DNA of 64,000 nt, taken from the NCBI RefSeq assembly GCF_041433555.1, contig NZ_JAPWBR010000002.1:62001-126000 (forward strand). Reading direction: 5' to 3'. Position 1 is the first letter of the stretch. Every line of letters starts with the position of its first letter. Source of the DNA: Granulicatella sp041433555 (GTDB lineage Bacteria; Bacillota; Bacilli; Lactobacillales; Aerococcaceae). The notes under the pieces are model-generated. The model had not been told where the DNA came from. It did no database searches and saw only the letters and a program-made list of their open reading frames with translations. A program made the translations under genes and the position numbers. This document shows, one piece after another, positions 1 to 9,196 of this stretch.

Positions 1-615
1 GAGGCCATGTTCCCACTCTGCCCAAGCACGTGCAGCTTCAAGACAAATCGATTCATCCTCTGAAGTCAGACGTTTGTAGTACGCATTCACCAGTTCTCCT
101 TGTTCTTCAACAGGAATCGATGCTTTAAACTTCTCGAAGTTCTCTGGATAAAAATGAGATGCTCCATCTTGGTATAACCAATCTACATCGCTTTGACGAC
201 CAAGGAAAATCCCACGAAGCATTAATCCTACGACGCGTTCACGATGTGCAATCGTGTAATGTAAGGCCAGCGTTGTCCCCCAGCTACCACCAAAGACAAG
301 CCATTTTTCAATCCCTAGTGCTGTGCGGATTTTCTCCATATCGGCCACTAAATCATGCGTGGTGTTTTCTTCTAAAGACGCAAACGGCGTACTTTTTCCA
401 CATCCACGTTGGTCGAATTGGATGATGCGATAGAACTCTGGATCAAAAAATTGACGATTCGCTGGAGACGATGCCCCTCCTGGTCCGCCGTGTAAGACAA
501 CGACTGGATGTCCTAATGGGTTCCCTGACTCTTCTACATAAATCGTATGCAAGTCACTCACTGGAATCATGTGTTCCTTGTAGATTTCGATTTCTGGATA
601 TAATTCTGTTCTCAT
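1..615 (-). CDS. pip: Proline iminopeptidase, N-terminal two thirds (runs off the left edge)
   Basis: Releases N-terminal proline from peptides in the cytoplasm (alpha/beta hydrolase, peptidase family S33). About 205 N-terminal residues are present and the C-terminus lies outside the window. The protein starts MRTELYPEIEIYKEHMIPV. Visible motifs are HGGPGG (oxyanion loop), FDQRGCGKS, and the nucleophile elbow GGSWG, with the catalytic Ser in GSWGTTLALHY. The Asp and His of the triad would be in the missing part. The ATG overlaps the TGA of the upstream glycosylase-like gene by 4 bp (ATGA), so the two are translationally coupled. Confidence 0.93.
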   Translation of the reverse strand, partial: MRTELYPEIEIYKEHMIPVSDLHTIYVEESGNPLGHPVVVLHGGPGGASSPANRQFFDPEFYRIIQFDQRGCGKSTPFASLEENTTHDLVADMEKIRTALGIEKWLVFGGSWGTTLALHYTIAHRERVVGLMLRGIFLGRQSDVDWLYQDGASHFYPENFEKFKASIPVEEQGELVNAYYKRLTSEDESICLEAARAWAEWEHGL

Positions 616-1205
616 TTCTTGGCTCCTTTAATCACTTCTTGTACTCTCTTTTGAAATTCAGGTAAGACTTCTTTTTCAAACCATGGATTTTTGGCCATCC
701 ATCTACGGTTTAGAGGTGACGGATGTACGAGCGGAAACATCTTTGGTAAATATTCTTTATACGCCTTGACCGTTTCCGTTAAGTTTTTCTTCTTTGTCTC
801 TTTTAAATAATAATCTTGTGCGTATTTCCCTACAAGAATAATAAGTTCAATATCTGGCATTAAGGCTAGCGTTTCTTCATGCCATTTCTCAGCAAAACCC
901 TTGCGCGGTGGAAGGTCTCCAGATTTACCTTTTCCTGGATAATAGTAATCCATTGGAACCACTGCAAATAAATCGGATTGATAGAAGAAATCTCGAGTTA
1001 CGCCCATCCAGCTTCTTAAGTTGTCGCCACTTTGGTCATTCCAAAACAAGCGACTCTCTTGCGCTTTAATACCAGGCGCTTGCCCTACAATCAGAATTTT
1101 CGCTTTTCGTGGTGCAGAAAATAAAGGCGCTATGCCTTCTTTTGTATACTCTGCATTTTGAGGATCTGCTTCAATTTTTTTGATTAATTCATCTAATTTC
1201 GTCAT
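612..1205 (-). CDS. Uracil-DNA glycosylase family protein
   Basis: Member of the uracil-DNA glycosylase superfamily, about 197 residues from the chosen ATG (MTKLDELI), which has a GGGTGG ribosome site 7-8 bases upstream; a longer frame reaches 1295 without a good site. The motif IVGQAPGIKAQES matches the family's first active-site loop (GQxPG), and LVHPSPLNRRW matches the HPSP(L/S) loop near the C-terminus. FWNDQSGDNLRSWMGV is typical of the small family found beside pip in Firmicutes. A role in uracil excision is inferred from the family; substrate is unproven. No Fe-S cysteine set is seen. Confidence 0.8.
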   Translation of the reverse strand: MTKLDELIKKIEADPQNAEYTKEGIAPLFSAPRKAKILIVGQAPGIKAQESRLFWNDQSGDNLRSWMGVTRDFFYQSDLFAVVPMDYYYPGKGKSGDLPPRKGFAEKWHEETLALMPDIELIILVGKYAQDYYLKETKKKNLTETVKAYKEYLPKMFPLVHPSPLNRRWMAKNPWFEKEVLPEFQKRVQEVIKGAKK

Positions 1206-1274
1206 ATAAATTCCACCCTTCTCACTTAGCATACTCCGATAGTACTTCTTGTGCAAATGCTTCACGACTTCATG

Positions 1275-1310
1275 CAAAAAAACACCTAACCTCACGTGTG
1301 AGATTAGGTG
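1275..1310 (-). terminator. Rho-independent terminator of the 1322-2422 gene
   Basis: A 13-bp stem with one mismatch (CACCTAACCTCAC at 1283-1295 against GTGAGATTAGGTG at 1298-1310). On the minus strand it is followed by a T run (the A run at 1276-1282). Confidence 0.8.
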
Positions 1311-1321
1311 CTTCCACGATT

Positions 1322-2422
1322 TTATTTTAAGCGCGGTGTTTTCAAAGTACGAGGGAGTGTTTTGCTTGAAAGCACTCGTGGTAATGTGTGTGATTTTTCT
1401 TTTGATGCTGGACGGTATGAAACCGGTCTTGTAGCACGTGTATCAACATACATTTCTCTTGAAGTATTTGAACGACCTGAAGCCGATTGTAGCGCTTTTT
1501 TTGTTGCTTGTTTTTTCTCTTGTGAGCGAAGTTTTGGATCTGAAACTTTATTTCGCGGACGATATACACGTTGCGGTACAGCTTCTGTAGCGACTACTGG
1601 AGTGCTTGTGCCTTGTGCTCTAGCTGCAGGAGCATTCGCCCCATTTCTTTGAGCAGAACGCGTATTTCCAGTTCGAGCTCTACGATTATTCTTGCGCGCC
1701 TTATTTTGTTTTCCTTTAATTCCGAAGAAAACAGCGATGATAAGGACGATATAAAATATTCCCTTACCGAGTCCTTCACCAATTTTGTCCGTATCTAGTT
1801 GATCAAAGAAGTTATCAATCTGATCAAAGATATCTTTGCTTTCAGAGCCTTTTGAGTTCCCTTTCGAGTCACTCGCGTTTGAACTCTTTTCGTTTGAGTT
1901 TGTAGCTTTCTCAGCCGTAGTAGTTTCCACTTTGTCCTTGGCATTTGCTAAGTCTTCTAAAAATTTTGTTCGTTCTTTGTCAGTTGCCGTGAATTGAAAC
2001 GCTTTTGTGACTTTCCCATCTTCGACATGAAGTAGATCATAATAGATAACATTGTGGTCTTCAATGGTCTCAACAAATGATTGAACTATGAGGCTATTAT
2101 CTGTATCTTGATATACGTAAAGTCGAATACCGCCCTTCCCTGTTGGAAGGTTTTTAATTTGAACGGGAACTTTAATCTCTTTATATTGAGGATTATTATA
2201 AGTCAACTTAATCGTCACTGTCGCATTATAATCTTCCCCATCCACAAAGTTGATTTTTTGTTCAAAGGCGCCTTGTATCTTCATCTTTGTGGTGTCTACT
2301 GGTGGTGGAGTTTCAGCATTGACTGTTGAAACACGTGCAAAGGTTCCTACTAACAATAAAGTGGCAATCAGTACCGCAAGCCATTTCAACCCAAAGAAAG
2401 ATTTGTTAGCTTGTTGTTTCAT
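1322..2422 (-). CDS. Secreted/membrane protein with signal peptide, one TM segment and basic tail
   Basis: Not recognised as a named family. 366 residues. Residues 1-35 form a signal peptide (hydrophobic core WLAVLIATLLLVGTFA, likely cut after VNA). An extracellular beta-rich domain (about 38-160) contains paired phrases such as ATVTIKLTYNNPQYKEIKVP. A Ser/Asn/Lys-rich linker (165-195) is followed by a membrane segment (GIFYIVLIIAVFFGI, about 222-237) and a very basic, Arg/Ser/Thr-rich cytoplasmic tail of about 130 residues. The start lies 2 bp after the stop of the SPFH gene, so they form one operon with the upstream small regulator-like gene. An envelope role together with the SPFH protein is an inference from this linkage. 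Confidence 0.7.
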   Translation of the reverse strand: MKQQANKSFFGLKWLAVLIATLLLVGTFARVSTVNAETPPPVDTTKMKIQGAFEQKINFVDGEDYNATVTIKLTYNNPQYKEIKVPVQIKNLPTGKGGIRLYVYQDTDNSLIVQSFVETIEDHNVIYYDLLHVEDGKVTKAFQFTATDKERTKFLEDLANAKDKVETTTAEKATNSNEKSSNASDSKGNSKGSESKDIFDQIDNFFDQLDTDKIGEGLGKGIFYIVLIIAVFFGIKGKQNKARKNNRRARTGNTRSAQRNGANAPAARAQGTSTPVVATEAVPQRVYRPRNKVSDPKLRSQEKKQATKKALQSASGRSNTSREMYVDTRATRPVSYRPASKEKSHTLPRVLSSKTLPRTLKTPRLK

Positions 2423-2424
2423 GA

Positions 2425-3318
2425 TTATTTACCTGCTTCGTCCCAAACTTTACGACCTGATGCTAATGAAGCAATGTTTTCAGCAATTTTTGCGTTGCTT
2501 TGTCCATCCATTAATACAACTGTATTGTTTGGACCTTCAGCAAGAGCTTTTTTAGCGTCGATTGCTAAGTATTCTAACGCAGCAGCATTTAAGTTAGATT
2601 CGTTTAACGCATTGTTGATAGCTGTTAATTGAGCAACAGTTGCTTGAGTATCAATTGCGATTTTTTCAGCATGTGCACGAGCATCTGCTAATAATTTGTT
2701 GTTTTGAGTTCTAGTATCCATTTCAACTGTTTTTTGACGAGCGTCAGCAGCGATTAACGCAGCATCACGTTCACGGTCAGCAGTGATTTGTTTGTTCATC
2801 GCTTCAACGATGCTTTGTGGAGGAATTACTTCACCGATGTTTACACGGTCAATTGTAACCCCGTAAGAGTCTGTTTTACCGAATACACGTTGGTTTAAAT
2901 CTGTGTTGATTTTGTTTGTACCACCAAGAATTTCAGCCATTGTCATAGTACCGATAATGTCACGTAATTCGTTTTGGATATCTAAAAGTAATAATCCTTC
3001 TGGGTTTGTGTTTCCATATAAGTATTCTTCAAGATTATCAACGTGGTATTTAGCTGAAGCGTCAATTGTTAAATTAACGTTGTCTTTTGTGATGATTTCT
3101 TGAGGATCTAAGTCTAATGAACGTTGACGCATATCTACAATGTAAGCAATGTTACGAATAATTGGTGTTACAAAGTGTAATCCTGGTCCTAATTCTCCAA
3201 CATAACGTCCAAATGATTGAACAGCAGCTTTGTGTCCTTGTTGAACGATACGAATTGATTTGAACGCAATGATTAATAAGAGTAATACTACGGCGATAAT
3301 TAAGATTGTTACTGGCAT
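2425..3318 (-). CDS. SPFH/Band 7 (stomatin-like) membrane protein
   Basis: 297 residues. An N-terminal membrane anchor (residues 3-20, ILIIAVVLLLLIIAF) precedes an SPFH/PHB domain with the typical start VQQGHKAAVQSFGRYVGELGPGLHFVTP, then an Ala/Glu-rich coiled region rich in AADARQ and ADARAHAEK phrases. Stomatin-family proteins oligomerise at the membrane and often partner with proteases (NfeD) or organise membrane domains; no NfeD gene is visible here. Its genetic partners are instead the downstream signal-peptide protein (2 bp gap) and an upstream ribbon-helix-helix-like gene (17 bp gap). Confidence 0.9.
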   Translation of the reverse strand: MPVTILIIAVVLLLLIIAFKSIRIVQQGHKAAVQSFGRYVGELGPGLHFVTPIIRNIAYIVDMRQRSLDLDPQEIITKDNVNLTIDASAKYHVDNLEEYLYGNTNPEGLLLLDIQNELRDIIGTMTMAEILGGTNKINTDLNQRVFGKTDSYGVTIDRVNIGEVIPPQSIVEAMNKQITADRERDAALIAADARQKTVEMDTRTQNNKLLADARAHAEKIAIDTQATVAQLTAINNALNESNLNAAALEYLAIDAKKALAEGPNNTVVLMDGQSNAKIAENIASLASGRKVWDEAGK

Positions 3319-3335
3319 TTTAAATTTCCTTCTTT

Positions 3336-3731
3336 CTAAATAGTTACATATACTAATTTTTCTGGATTGATTTCCTCAATCACTTTTACATATACCAACC
3401 CATCCTCGTAGTCAATAACTTCAAGTGGTTGTCCTTCTTCGACTGACATAACATCCAAAATTTTATATGGATAGTTCCGTCCTCGGTAATTAAACGTTCC
3501 GAAGACTTGTTCGGAGAACGCCTTAAACTGTCCATGCAACAATGTTTTAATTGCATCGGGCCAGTTTTCAACTTTTTTCTGATGACTTTCGACTTCATTT
3601 TCGATGACCGACCGGAAATAAGTTGATACGTCTGTTGAGATAATCTTCAAAAATGCTTCTTTCAAAGAAGGCTCAATCGTAAAGTTAATCCGTTCAGTCT
3701 TATTTTCGTTCGACCATAGTTGTTTTCTCAT
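3336..3731 (-). CDS. Hypothetical protein, possible ribbon-helix-helix regulator
   Basis: 131 residues starting MRKQLWSNENK. This ATG has AGGAG 7 bases upstream; the longer frame to 3827 overlaps the promoter. The segment TERINFTIEPSLKEAFLKI, followed by a second helix, has the strand-helix-helix look of a CopG/Arc-type fold. It is followed by a basic/acidic helix and a C-terminal beta-rich part (NYRGRNYPYKILDVMSVEEG ... EVIDYEDGLVYVKV). It is first in an operon with the SPFH and secreted proteins. DNA binding or autoregulation is only an inference. Confidence 0.6.
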   Translation of the reverse strand: MRKQLWSNENKTERINFTIEPSLKEAFLKIISTDVSTYFRSVIENEVESHQKKVENWPDAIKTLLHGQFKAFSEQVFGTFNYRGRNYPYKILDVMSVEEGQPLEVIDYEDGLVYVKVIEEINPEKLVYVTI

Positions 3732-3767
3732 ACCCATTCTCCTTTCTTTATATCTCTTGATGAACAT

Positions 3768-3795
3768 ATTATAACACGTTCTGAATATAATACAA
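3768..3795 (-). promoter_or_regulatory. SigA-type promoter of the RHH-SPFH operon
   Basis: On the minus strand TTGTAT, 16 bases, TATAAT (-10 at 3768-3773, -35 at 3790-3795), 37 bases upstream of the chosen ATG at 3731. Confidence 0.65.
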
Positions 3796-3975
3796 GTGTA
3801 ATATCTCGTAAAATGTAAAATTTTCACCTAAAGTGCATTTTTGTTCAAAAACATTGATATATCAAGGATTATTTTATATGAAAATATCCAAAAATCTGAG
3901 CAAATAATATTAAGAAACTATAAAATTCCAAAAACATAATATATTTTGTGTTGTTTACCTATAATTTTCTTTTAG

Positions 3976-4013
3976 AAAAAAAGCCAAGAAACATAGATTT
4001 ATGTTTCTTGGCT
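3976..4013 (-). terminator. Terminator of the suf operon
   Basis: Perfect 14-bp stem (AGCCAAGAAACATA at 3982-3995 with TATGTTTCTTGGCT at 4000-4013), 4-base loop, then a T run on the minus strand (A run 3976-3982). The rest of the 3738-4024 gap is AT-rich and holds a short palindrome TTGATATATCAA near 3858; no gene is seen. Confidence 0.9.
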
Positions 4014-4024
4014 TCTATTATTTT

Positions 4025-5419
4025 CTATCCAACTGACCCTTCCATCTCGTACGCGATTAAACGATTTAGTTCAACAGCATATTCCATTGGAAGTTCTTTT
4101 GTAAATGGTTCAACGAATCCCATAACGATCATCTCTGTTGCTTCTGACTCGCTAATTCCGCGACTCATCAAGTAGAACAATTGCTCTTCTGATATTTTTG
4201 ACACTTTCGCTTCATGCTCAAGTGCAACTTTATCATTATGAATTTCGTTAAATGGAATCGTGTCTGATTTCGACTTGTCATCCATAATAATCGTGTCACA
4301 TTCGATATGCGAAATAGAATAATCTGATTTCTTCCCAAAGGTTACTTGACCACGGTAGTTTACCGCTCCACCATCTTTCGCAATCGATTTTGAAACGATT
4401 GAACTTGAAGTATGTGGCGCATTATGAATCATCTTCGCACCTGTGTCTTGGTGTTGGCCTTCTCCTGCAAATGCAATTGATAACATTGTACCCTTCGCGT
4501 ATGGTCCTTCTAGGAAGACGGATGGATATTTCATCGTTGTCTTCGCTCCAAGGTTTCCATCGATCCACTCAACAGTTGCATGAGCAGCAGCTTTGGCACG
4601 TTTCGTTACTAAGTTATACACGTTATCCGACCAGTTTTGAATCGTTGTATAACGGCAGTAGCCACCCTCTTCAACGAAGATTTCTACGATGGCTGCATGC
4701 AAGCTGTTTGAAGAATACGTTGGTGCTGTACATCCTTCAACGTAGTGCACGCTCGCTCCTTCGTCTACGATGATAAGCGTACGTTCGAATTGTCCCATGT
4801 TTTGGTCGTTGATACGGAAGTACGTTTGAAGCGGCACATCACATTTCACACCTTTTGGCACATAGATGAACGTTCCACCAGACCATACAGCTGAGTTTAA
4901 CGCAGCTAATTTGTTGTCTGTTGGTGGTACTAGTTTTGCAAAATACTTTTTGAATAATTCAGGATACTCTTTTAACGCTGAGTCTGTATCTGTAAAGATG
5001 ATTCCAAGTTTATCGAACTCTTCTTTCATATTATGGTAAACCACTTCAGACTCGAATTGCGCAGAAGCTCCAGCTAAATACGCACGCTCTGCTTCTGGAA
5101 TTCCGATTTTCTCGAAAGTATCTTTAATCTTCTCAGGAACATCATCCCAAGAACGTGCTGGCTTATCGCTGGCACGTTTGAAGTACGTAATCGCATCAAA
5201 ATCAATGTCTGATAGGTCCGCACCCCATGTTTGCATTGGCATATTTTCGAATGTCTTCAATGATTTTAATCGGAAATCAAGCATCCATTGTGGCTCGTTT
5301 TTCACTTGTGAAATCGTACGAACGACTTCTTCGCTTAATCCCATTCCTGTTTCATAAACAGGTGTTACATCCTCATGAAAGCCATATTTGTAATCGGCTA
5401 ATTCAGGAACTCCACTCAT
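4025..5419 (-). CDS. sufB: Fe-S cluster scaffold protein SufB
   Basis: 464 residues, full length for SufB. Scaffold subunit of the cytoplasmic SufBCD complex on which Fe-S clusters are built. The N-terminal helical part includes the characteristic KNEPQWMLDFRLKSLK, and the beta-helix core includes VWSGGTFIYVPKGVKCDVPLQ, GCTAPTYSSNSLHAAIVEI and the C-terminal SRGISESEATEMIVMGFVEP. Last gene of sufC-D-S-U-B; 15 bp separates it from sufU, and a strong terminator follows. Confidence 0.97.
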   Translation of the reverse strand: MSGVPELADYKYGFHEDVTPVYETGMGLSEEVVRTISQVKNEPQWMLDFRLKSLKTFENMPMQTWGADLSDIDFDAITYFKRASDKPARSWDDVPEKIKDTFEKIGIPEAERAYLAGASAQFESEVVYHNMKEEFDKLGIIFTDTDSALKEYPELFKKYFAKLVPPTDNKLAALNSAVWSGGTFIYVPKGVKCDVPLQTYFRINDQNMGQFERTLIIVDEGASVHYVEGCTAPTYSSNSLHAAIVEIFVEEGGYCRYTTIQNWSDNVYNLVTKRAKAAAHATVEWIDGNLGAKTTMKYPSVFLEGPYAKGTMLSIAFAGEGQHQDTGAKMIHNAPHTSSSIVSKSIAKDGGAVNYRGQVTFGKKSDYSISHIECDTIIMDDKSKSDTIPFNEIHNDKVALEHEAKVSKISEEQLFYLMSRGISESEATEMIVMGFVEPFTKELPMEYAVELNRLIAYEMEGSVG

Positions 5420-5434
5420 TTTGTCACCACTTTC

Positions 5435-5875
5435 TTATGCTTTTTCATTTTCTACGGCACGTTCTAATGCTTTCCACGCAAGAGTGGCACATTTAATACG
5501 TGCTGGGAATTTTTGAACACCGGCAAGTAACGCCGCATCCCCTAAAGGTTCTTCATCCACAGTTTCACCCTGCACTAGACTTGAGAAATCTTCTGCTAGA
5601 GCGACTGCTTCGTCAACTGTCTTTCCAATAATGGCATCACTCATCATGCTGGCACTCGCCATACTAATCGTACAGCCATGTCCGTCAAAGTGAACATCTT
5701 CAATCACGCCTTTGTCATTTACAATCAGTTGCAATTGCAACACATCTCCACACGTTGGATTATTAAATTCAATCGTTGGAATGCTCGCATCATCTACTAA
5801 TCCTTTATGGTGTGGATGAGACGAATGATCCAGAATCACCTGACGATAAAGCTGATCTAATTTAGATAAGGCCAT
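5435..5875 (-). CDS. sufU: Zinc-dependent sulfurtransferase SufU
   Basis: 146 residues, IscU-like fold. Takes persulfide sulfur from SufS and passes it to the SufBCD scaffold. Three zinc/active-site cysteines are visible: NPTCGD (about 41), GHGCTIS (about 66) and IKCATLAW (about 128), with the Firmicutes insertion SSLVQGETVDEEPLGDAAL between the second and third. The start overlaps the end of sufS by 14 bp, so the pair is translationally coupled. Confidence 0.96.
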   Translation of the reverse strand: MALSKLDQLYRQVILDHSSHPHHKGLVDDASIPTIEFNNPTCGDVLQLQLIVNDKGVIEDVHFDGHGCTISMASASMMSDAIIGKTVDEAVALAEDFSSLVQGETVDEEPLGDAALLAGVQKFPARIKCATLAWKALERAVENEKA

Positions 5876-7094
5876 ATTGGAAAAACTCCTTTACTTTTTC
5901 TAATGCTTCTAAAAACTGTTCTGCTTCTTGAAGCGTGTTATAAATATAAAAACTTGCACGGCATGTTGCCGGTACATCGAGCCATCGCATCAAAGGTTGC
6001 GCGCAATGATGTCCTGCGCGAACCGCAAAGCCTTCCATATCAAGCGCCGTTGCGACGTCGTGTGGATGGATGCCATCGATTGTAAAACTAATGACTCCAG
6101 AATGTTTTTCTGGGTCACTTGGCCCATATACCGTCACACCTTGCATCTCTTGCATTTTCGGTAAGAGATAGTCGACAATTTCTTGTTCGTGCTGATGGAT
6201 ATTCTCCATCCCAATTTCTTCTAAATAATCAATGGCAGCAGCCAGTCCAATGGCCCCTGCGATATTTGGAGTGCCTGCTTCGAATTTCCACGGCAATACA
6301 TTCCATGTACTCTCTTGGTCGTACACAAAATCAATCATTTCACCGCCGAATTCTACAGGGTTCATCTCTTGAAGAAGTGCTTCTTTTCCATATAAGACGC
6401 CAATGCCTGTTGGAGCAAGCATCTTATGTCCACTAAAGGCATAGAAGTCACAGTCTAACTCTTGGACATTCACTCTTTGGTGTGGCGCTGCTTGAGCACC
6501 ATCCACAACAAGGATGCCTCCTACTGCGTGAACCATTTCAGCTACACGCTTCACATCTGTTACTGTTCCTAGCACGTTTGAAGCATGGTTTATTGAAACG
6601 ATTTTTGCCTTTTCGGTTAAAGATGATTCGGCTGCTTCAAGGTCTAATTCGCCCTCTTTCGTTAACGAAAAATAACGTAAGACGGCTCCTGTTTGTTTGG
6701 CCACTTGTTGCCAAGGCACCACATTCGAATGATGCTCAGCAGGGCTAATCCAAATTTCGTCTCCTTCTTGGAGGCGATTCGGCGCAAATCCTTGCGCAAC
6801 CCAGTTTAAGCTAGTTGTCGTTCCACGCGTAAAGAGCGCTTCTTTTGTGCTACTAGCGTTGATAAATTTCGCTACTTTAGCTCGAGATGCTTCGTATAAG
6901 TCAGTGGCTTCCTGAGCTAGTGTATGCACCCCACGATGAATATTGGCATTATGAGTTGCGTAGAATTTCTCAACAGCTTCTACAACCTGACGTGGCTTTT
7001 GCGTTGTAGCTGCATTGTCTAAATAAACAAGCACTTCATCGTTAACTTCACGCTTTAATATTGGAAAGTCTTCTCGAATCGTTTTACTAATCAT
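5862..7094 (-). CDS. sufS: Cysteine desulfurase SufS
   Basis: PLP enzyme converting cysteine to alanine plus enzyme-bound persulfide. About 410 residues from ATG (MISKTIREDFPILKREV); the frame can be extended to a TTG at 7118 but the ATG fits family N-termini. It shows YLDNAATTQKPRQVV, the PLP lysine in FSGHKMLAPTGIG, and the group II active-site Cys in RAGHHCAQPLM. The gene begins inside the last 8 bp of sufD and overlaps sufU downstream, consistent with coupled synthesis of the SufS-SufU pair. Confidence 0.96.
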   Translation of the reverse strand: MISKTIREDFPILKREVNDEVLVYLDNAATTQKPRQVVEAVEKFYATHNANIHRGVHTLAQEATDLYEASRAKVAKFINASSTKEALFTRGTTTSLNWVAQGFAPNRLQEGDEIWISPAEHHSNVVPWQQVAKQTGAVLRYFSLTKEGELDLEAAESSLTEKAKIVSINHASNVLGTVTDVKRVAEMVHAVGGILVVDGAQAAPHQRVNVQELDCDFYAFSGHKMLAPTGIGVLYGKEALLQEMNPVEFGGEMIDFVYDQESTWNVLPWKFEAGTPNIAGAIGLAAAIDYLEEIGMENIHQHEQEIVDYLLPKMQEMQGVTVYGPSDPEKHSGVISFTIDGIHPHDVATALDMEGFAVRAGHHCAQPLMRWLDVPATCRASFYIYNTLQEAEQFLEALEKVKEFFQYGLI

Positions 7095-8379
7095 AGCTAG
7101 CAACCAACTTTTGTTCAATCATATCGACAAGTTCTTTTTGAAGCTCACTTGAAGGGATTGAACGAATAACGGCTCCTAAGAATCCACGAATCACAAGGCG
7201 TTTTGCCTCGGCTTCTGAGATTCCACGGCTCGTTAAGTAGAATAATTGTTCATCATCCACTTGTCCCACACTCGCTGCGTGCCCTGCCGTTACTTCATTT
7301 TCATCGATTAAAAGAATTGGGTTTGCGTCTCCACGTCCGCCTTCTGAAAGCATCAGTACACGGCTTTCTTGTTGCGCATCTGCGAATTTCGCCCCTTTAA
7401 TAATATGTCCAATTCCGTTAAAGGTTAAGGTTGATTTATCTAAAATAACACCATGTTGCAAGATATGTCCGACTGAATGCGGCGCATAGTTTGTCACACG
7501 AGTATCGATTCCTTGAACTTGGCGTCCTGTAGAAATACCTATCACATTCACTTGCGAATGAGATCCATCTCCGCGTAATTCAGAGTCGAAGTCCGCAATC
7601 ACATTTCCGTCATTCATAATGCCAAGCGCCCAGTTAATCGTTGCATCTTTTTCAAGATATCCACGACGGTTCACATACGCATCTGTTGATTGACCTAACG
7701 TATCAACGGCCGCAAATTGAACTTTCGCTCCTTGTTTTGCGATGACTTCTACTACAATGTTGGCTGTATTCTTTTTGTCGCCCACACTTTCAAAACGTTC
7801 CACATAAGAAACAGAGCTGTTTTCGTCTGCCACGATTAACACGTGCTTCACGAACGCTTCGTTCACTAAGTTATTTTGAACGAAATGAGATTCAATAATA
7901 TCTTTTACGTCTACATTTTTTGGAATATAAATAAATACTCCTGAGTTGACCATAGCAGCGTGGTAAGCCGTTAAGCTATCTTCATCGACTGGTACTGCTT
8001 TTGTCATATAGTAAGGTTTTACGAGCTCTGGATATTGCTCCAGGGCATCGAATAAATCCATCACGAGAACGTCTTTCAATGCTGTTTCAACATTCATTTC
8101 TTCCCAGTATGATACCGCGCCTAGTTGTACAATTTTTGCACTTCCGGCTGCTGTTGGAATCACTTTTGGAAGTTCTTCAATCATTGAAGTTCCATCACCG
8201 ATTGCTGATTGGAATAAGTTCCAACGGTGGAATTTCACACGTTCGATAAAAGGTAACTCTAGCGTTTTAGCAAGTTCTAACCCTTTTAAACGTGTTTGTA
8301 GAAACCACTCTGGTTCATTCTTTGTAAGAGAGAATGCGGTGATTTCTTCTGGTGTTATGGTTAATTTTGTCTCTGCCAC
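7087..8379 (-). CDS. sufD: Fe-S cluster assembly protein SufD
   Basis: About 430 residues. Paralogue of SufB and partner in SufBC2D. The GTG start at 8379 (MAETKLTITPEEIT) is chosen because AGGAG lies 7 bases upstream, right at the sufC stop; a longer reading from TTG at 8406 would overlap sufC. Family marks are KNEPEWFLQTRLKGL near the N-terminus, the central beta-helix (NSGVFIYIPKNVDVKD, SYVERFESVGD) and the C-terminal TSRGISEAEAKRLVIRGFLG. Confidence 0.95.
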   Translation of the reverse strand: MAETKLTITPEEITAFSLTKNEPEWFLQTRLKGLELAKTLELPFIERVKFHRWNLFQSAIGDGTSMIEELPKVIPTAAGSAKIVQLGAVSYWEEMNVETALKDVLVMDLFDALEQYPELVKPYYMTKAVPVDEDSLTAYHAAMVNSGVFIYIPKNVDVKDIIESHFVQNNLVNEAFVKHVLIVADENSSVSYVERFESVGDKKNTANIVVEVIAKQGAKVQFAAVDTLGQSTDAYVNRRGYLEKDATINWALGIMNDGNVIADFDSELRGDGSHSQVNVIGISTGRQVQGIDTRVTNYAPHSVGHILQHGVILDKSTLTFNGIGHIIKGAKFADAQQESRVLMLSEGGRGDANPILLIDENEVTAGHAASVGQVDDEQLFYLTSRGISEAEAKRLVIRGFLGAVIRSIPSSELQKELVDMIEQKLVASYD

Positions 8380-8389
8380 AATCTCACTC

Positions 8390-9160
8390 CTACTCTTGAT
8401 GTTCAATCTTGATTCCTAATTCTTCACTGATTCCTTTGTATCCTTCAGCTTCTAAGCGACGAGCAAGAGAAGCATCTCCTGTCATCACGACACGTCCGTC
8501 CATCATAATATGCACCACATCTGGTTCAATGTAGTTTAAGAGACGTTGGTAGTGTGTAATAATTAATGAACCAAAGTTGTCTCCACGCATTGCGTTTACT
8601 CCACGAGAAACAACTTTCAATGCGTCGATATCTAACCCTGAGTCGATTTCGTCCAGAATCGCGAATGTTGGTTCAATCATTAATAATTGAAGAATCTCGT
8701 TACGTTTTTTCTCCCCGCCTGAGAAGCCTTCGTTTAAGTAACGTTCTGCCATTTCTTCTGGCATGTCTAATAGAGACATTTTTTCATCTAACTTCTTGAT
8801 GAATTCACGAACTCCCATTTTGTCGCCTTCCTCACGGCGAGCGTTGATTGCTGAACGCATAAATTCTGCGTTTGTCACCCCAACGATTTCACTTGGATAT
8901 TGCATCGCTAAAAATAGACCTGCACGAGCACGTTCGTCTACTTCCATTTCTAAGACGTTTTCGCCGTCTAATAGGATTTCTCCTTCTGTTACTTCATAGC
9001 TTGGATGGCCCATAATGGCTGCAGAAAGTGTTGATTTCCCAGTTCCGTTTGGTCCCATAACTGCGTGAATTTCTCCAGTGTTAATCGTTAAATTAACGCC
9101 CTTCAAAATTTCTTTGTCTTCGATCGATACATGTAGATTTTTAATCTCTAAAGTTGCCAC
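8390..9160 (-). CDS. sufC: Fe-S assembly ATPase SufC
   Basis: 256-residue ABC-type ATPase that drives SufBC2D. Walker A GPNGTGKST (about 36-44), signature SGGEKKRNE, Walker B FAILDEIDSGLD and the H-loop IITHYQRLL are all present. The start is GTG, preceded by AAGGAG at 8-base spacing. First gene of the five-gene suf operon. Confidence 0.97.
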   Translation of the reverse strand: MATLEIKNLHVSIEDKEILKGVNLTINTGEIHAVMGPNGTGKSTLSAAIMGHPSYEVTEGEILLDGENVLEMEVDERARAGLFLAMQYPSEIVGVTNAEFMRSAINARREEGDKMGVREFIKKLDEKMSLLDMPEEMAERYLNEGFSGGEKKRNEILQLLMIEPTFAILDEIDSGLDIDALKVVSRGVNAMRGDNFGSLIITHYQRLLNYIEPDVVHIMMDGRVVMTGDASLARRLEAEGYKGISEELGIKIEHQE

Positions 9161-9196
9161 GATTCATTCTCCTTTATAATCATTCTATTCTGTATT

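Noticed and set aside
3738..3960. Possible small gene in the AT-rich gap before the suf terminator
   Set aside because: Frames lack a ribosome site and resemble no protein; a promoter accounts for part of the region.
7095..7118. N-terminal extension of sufS from a TTG
   Set aside because: The ATG at 7094 matches SufS N-termini; the extension lies inside sufD and has no better ribosome site.
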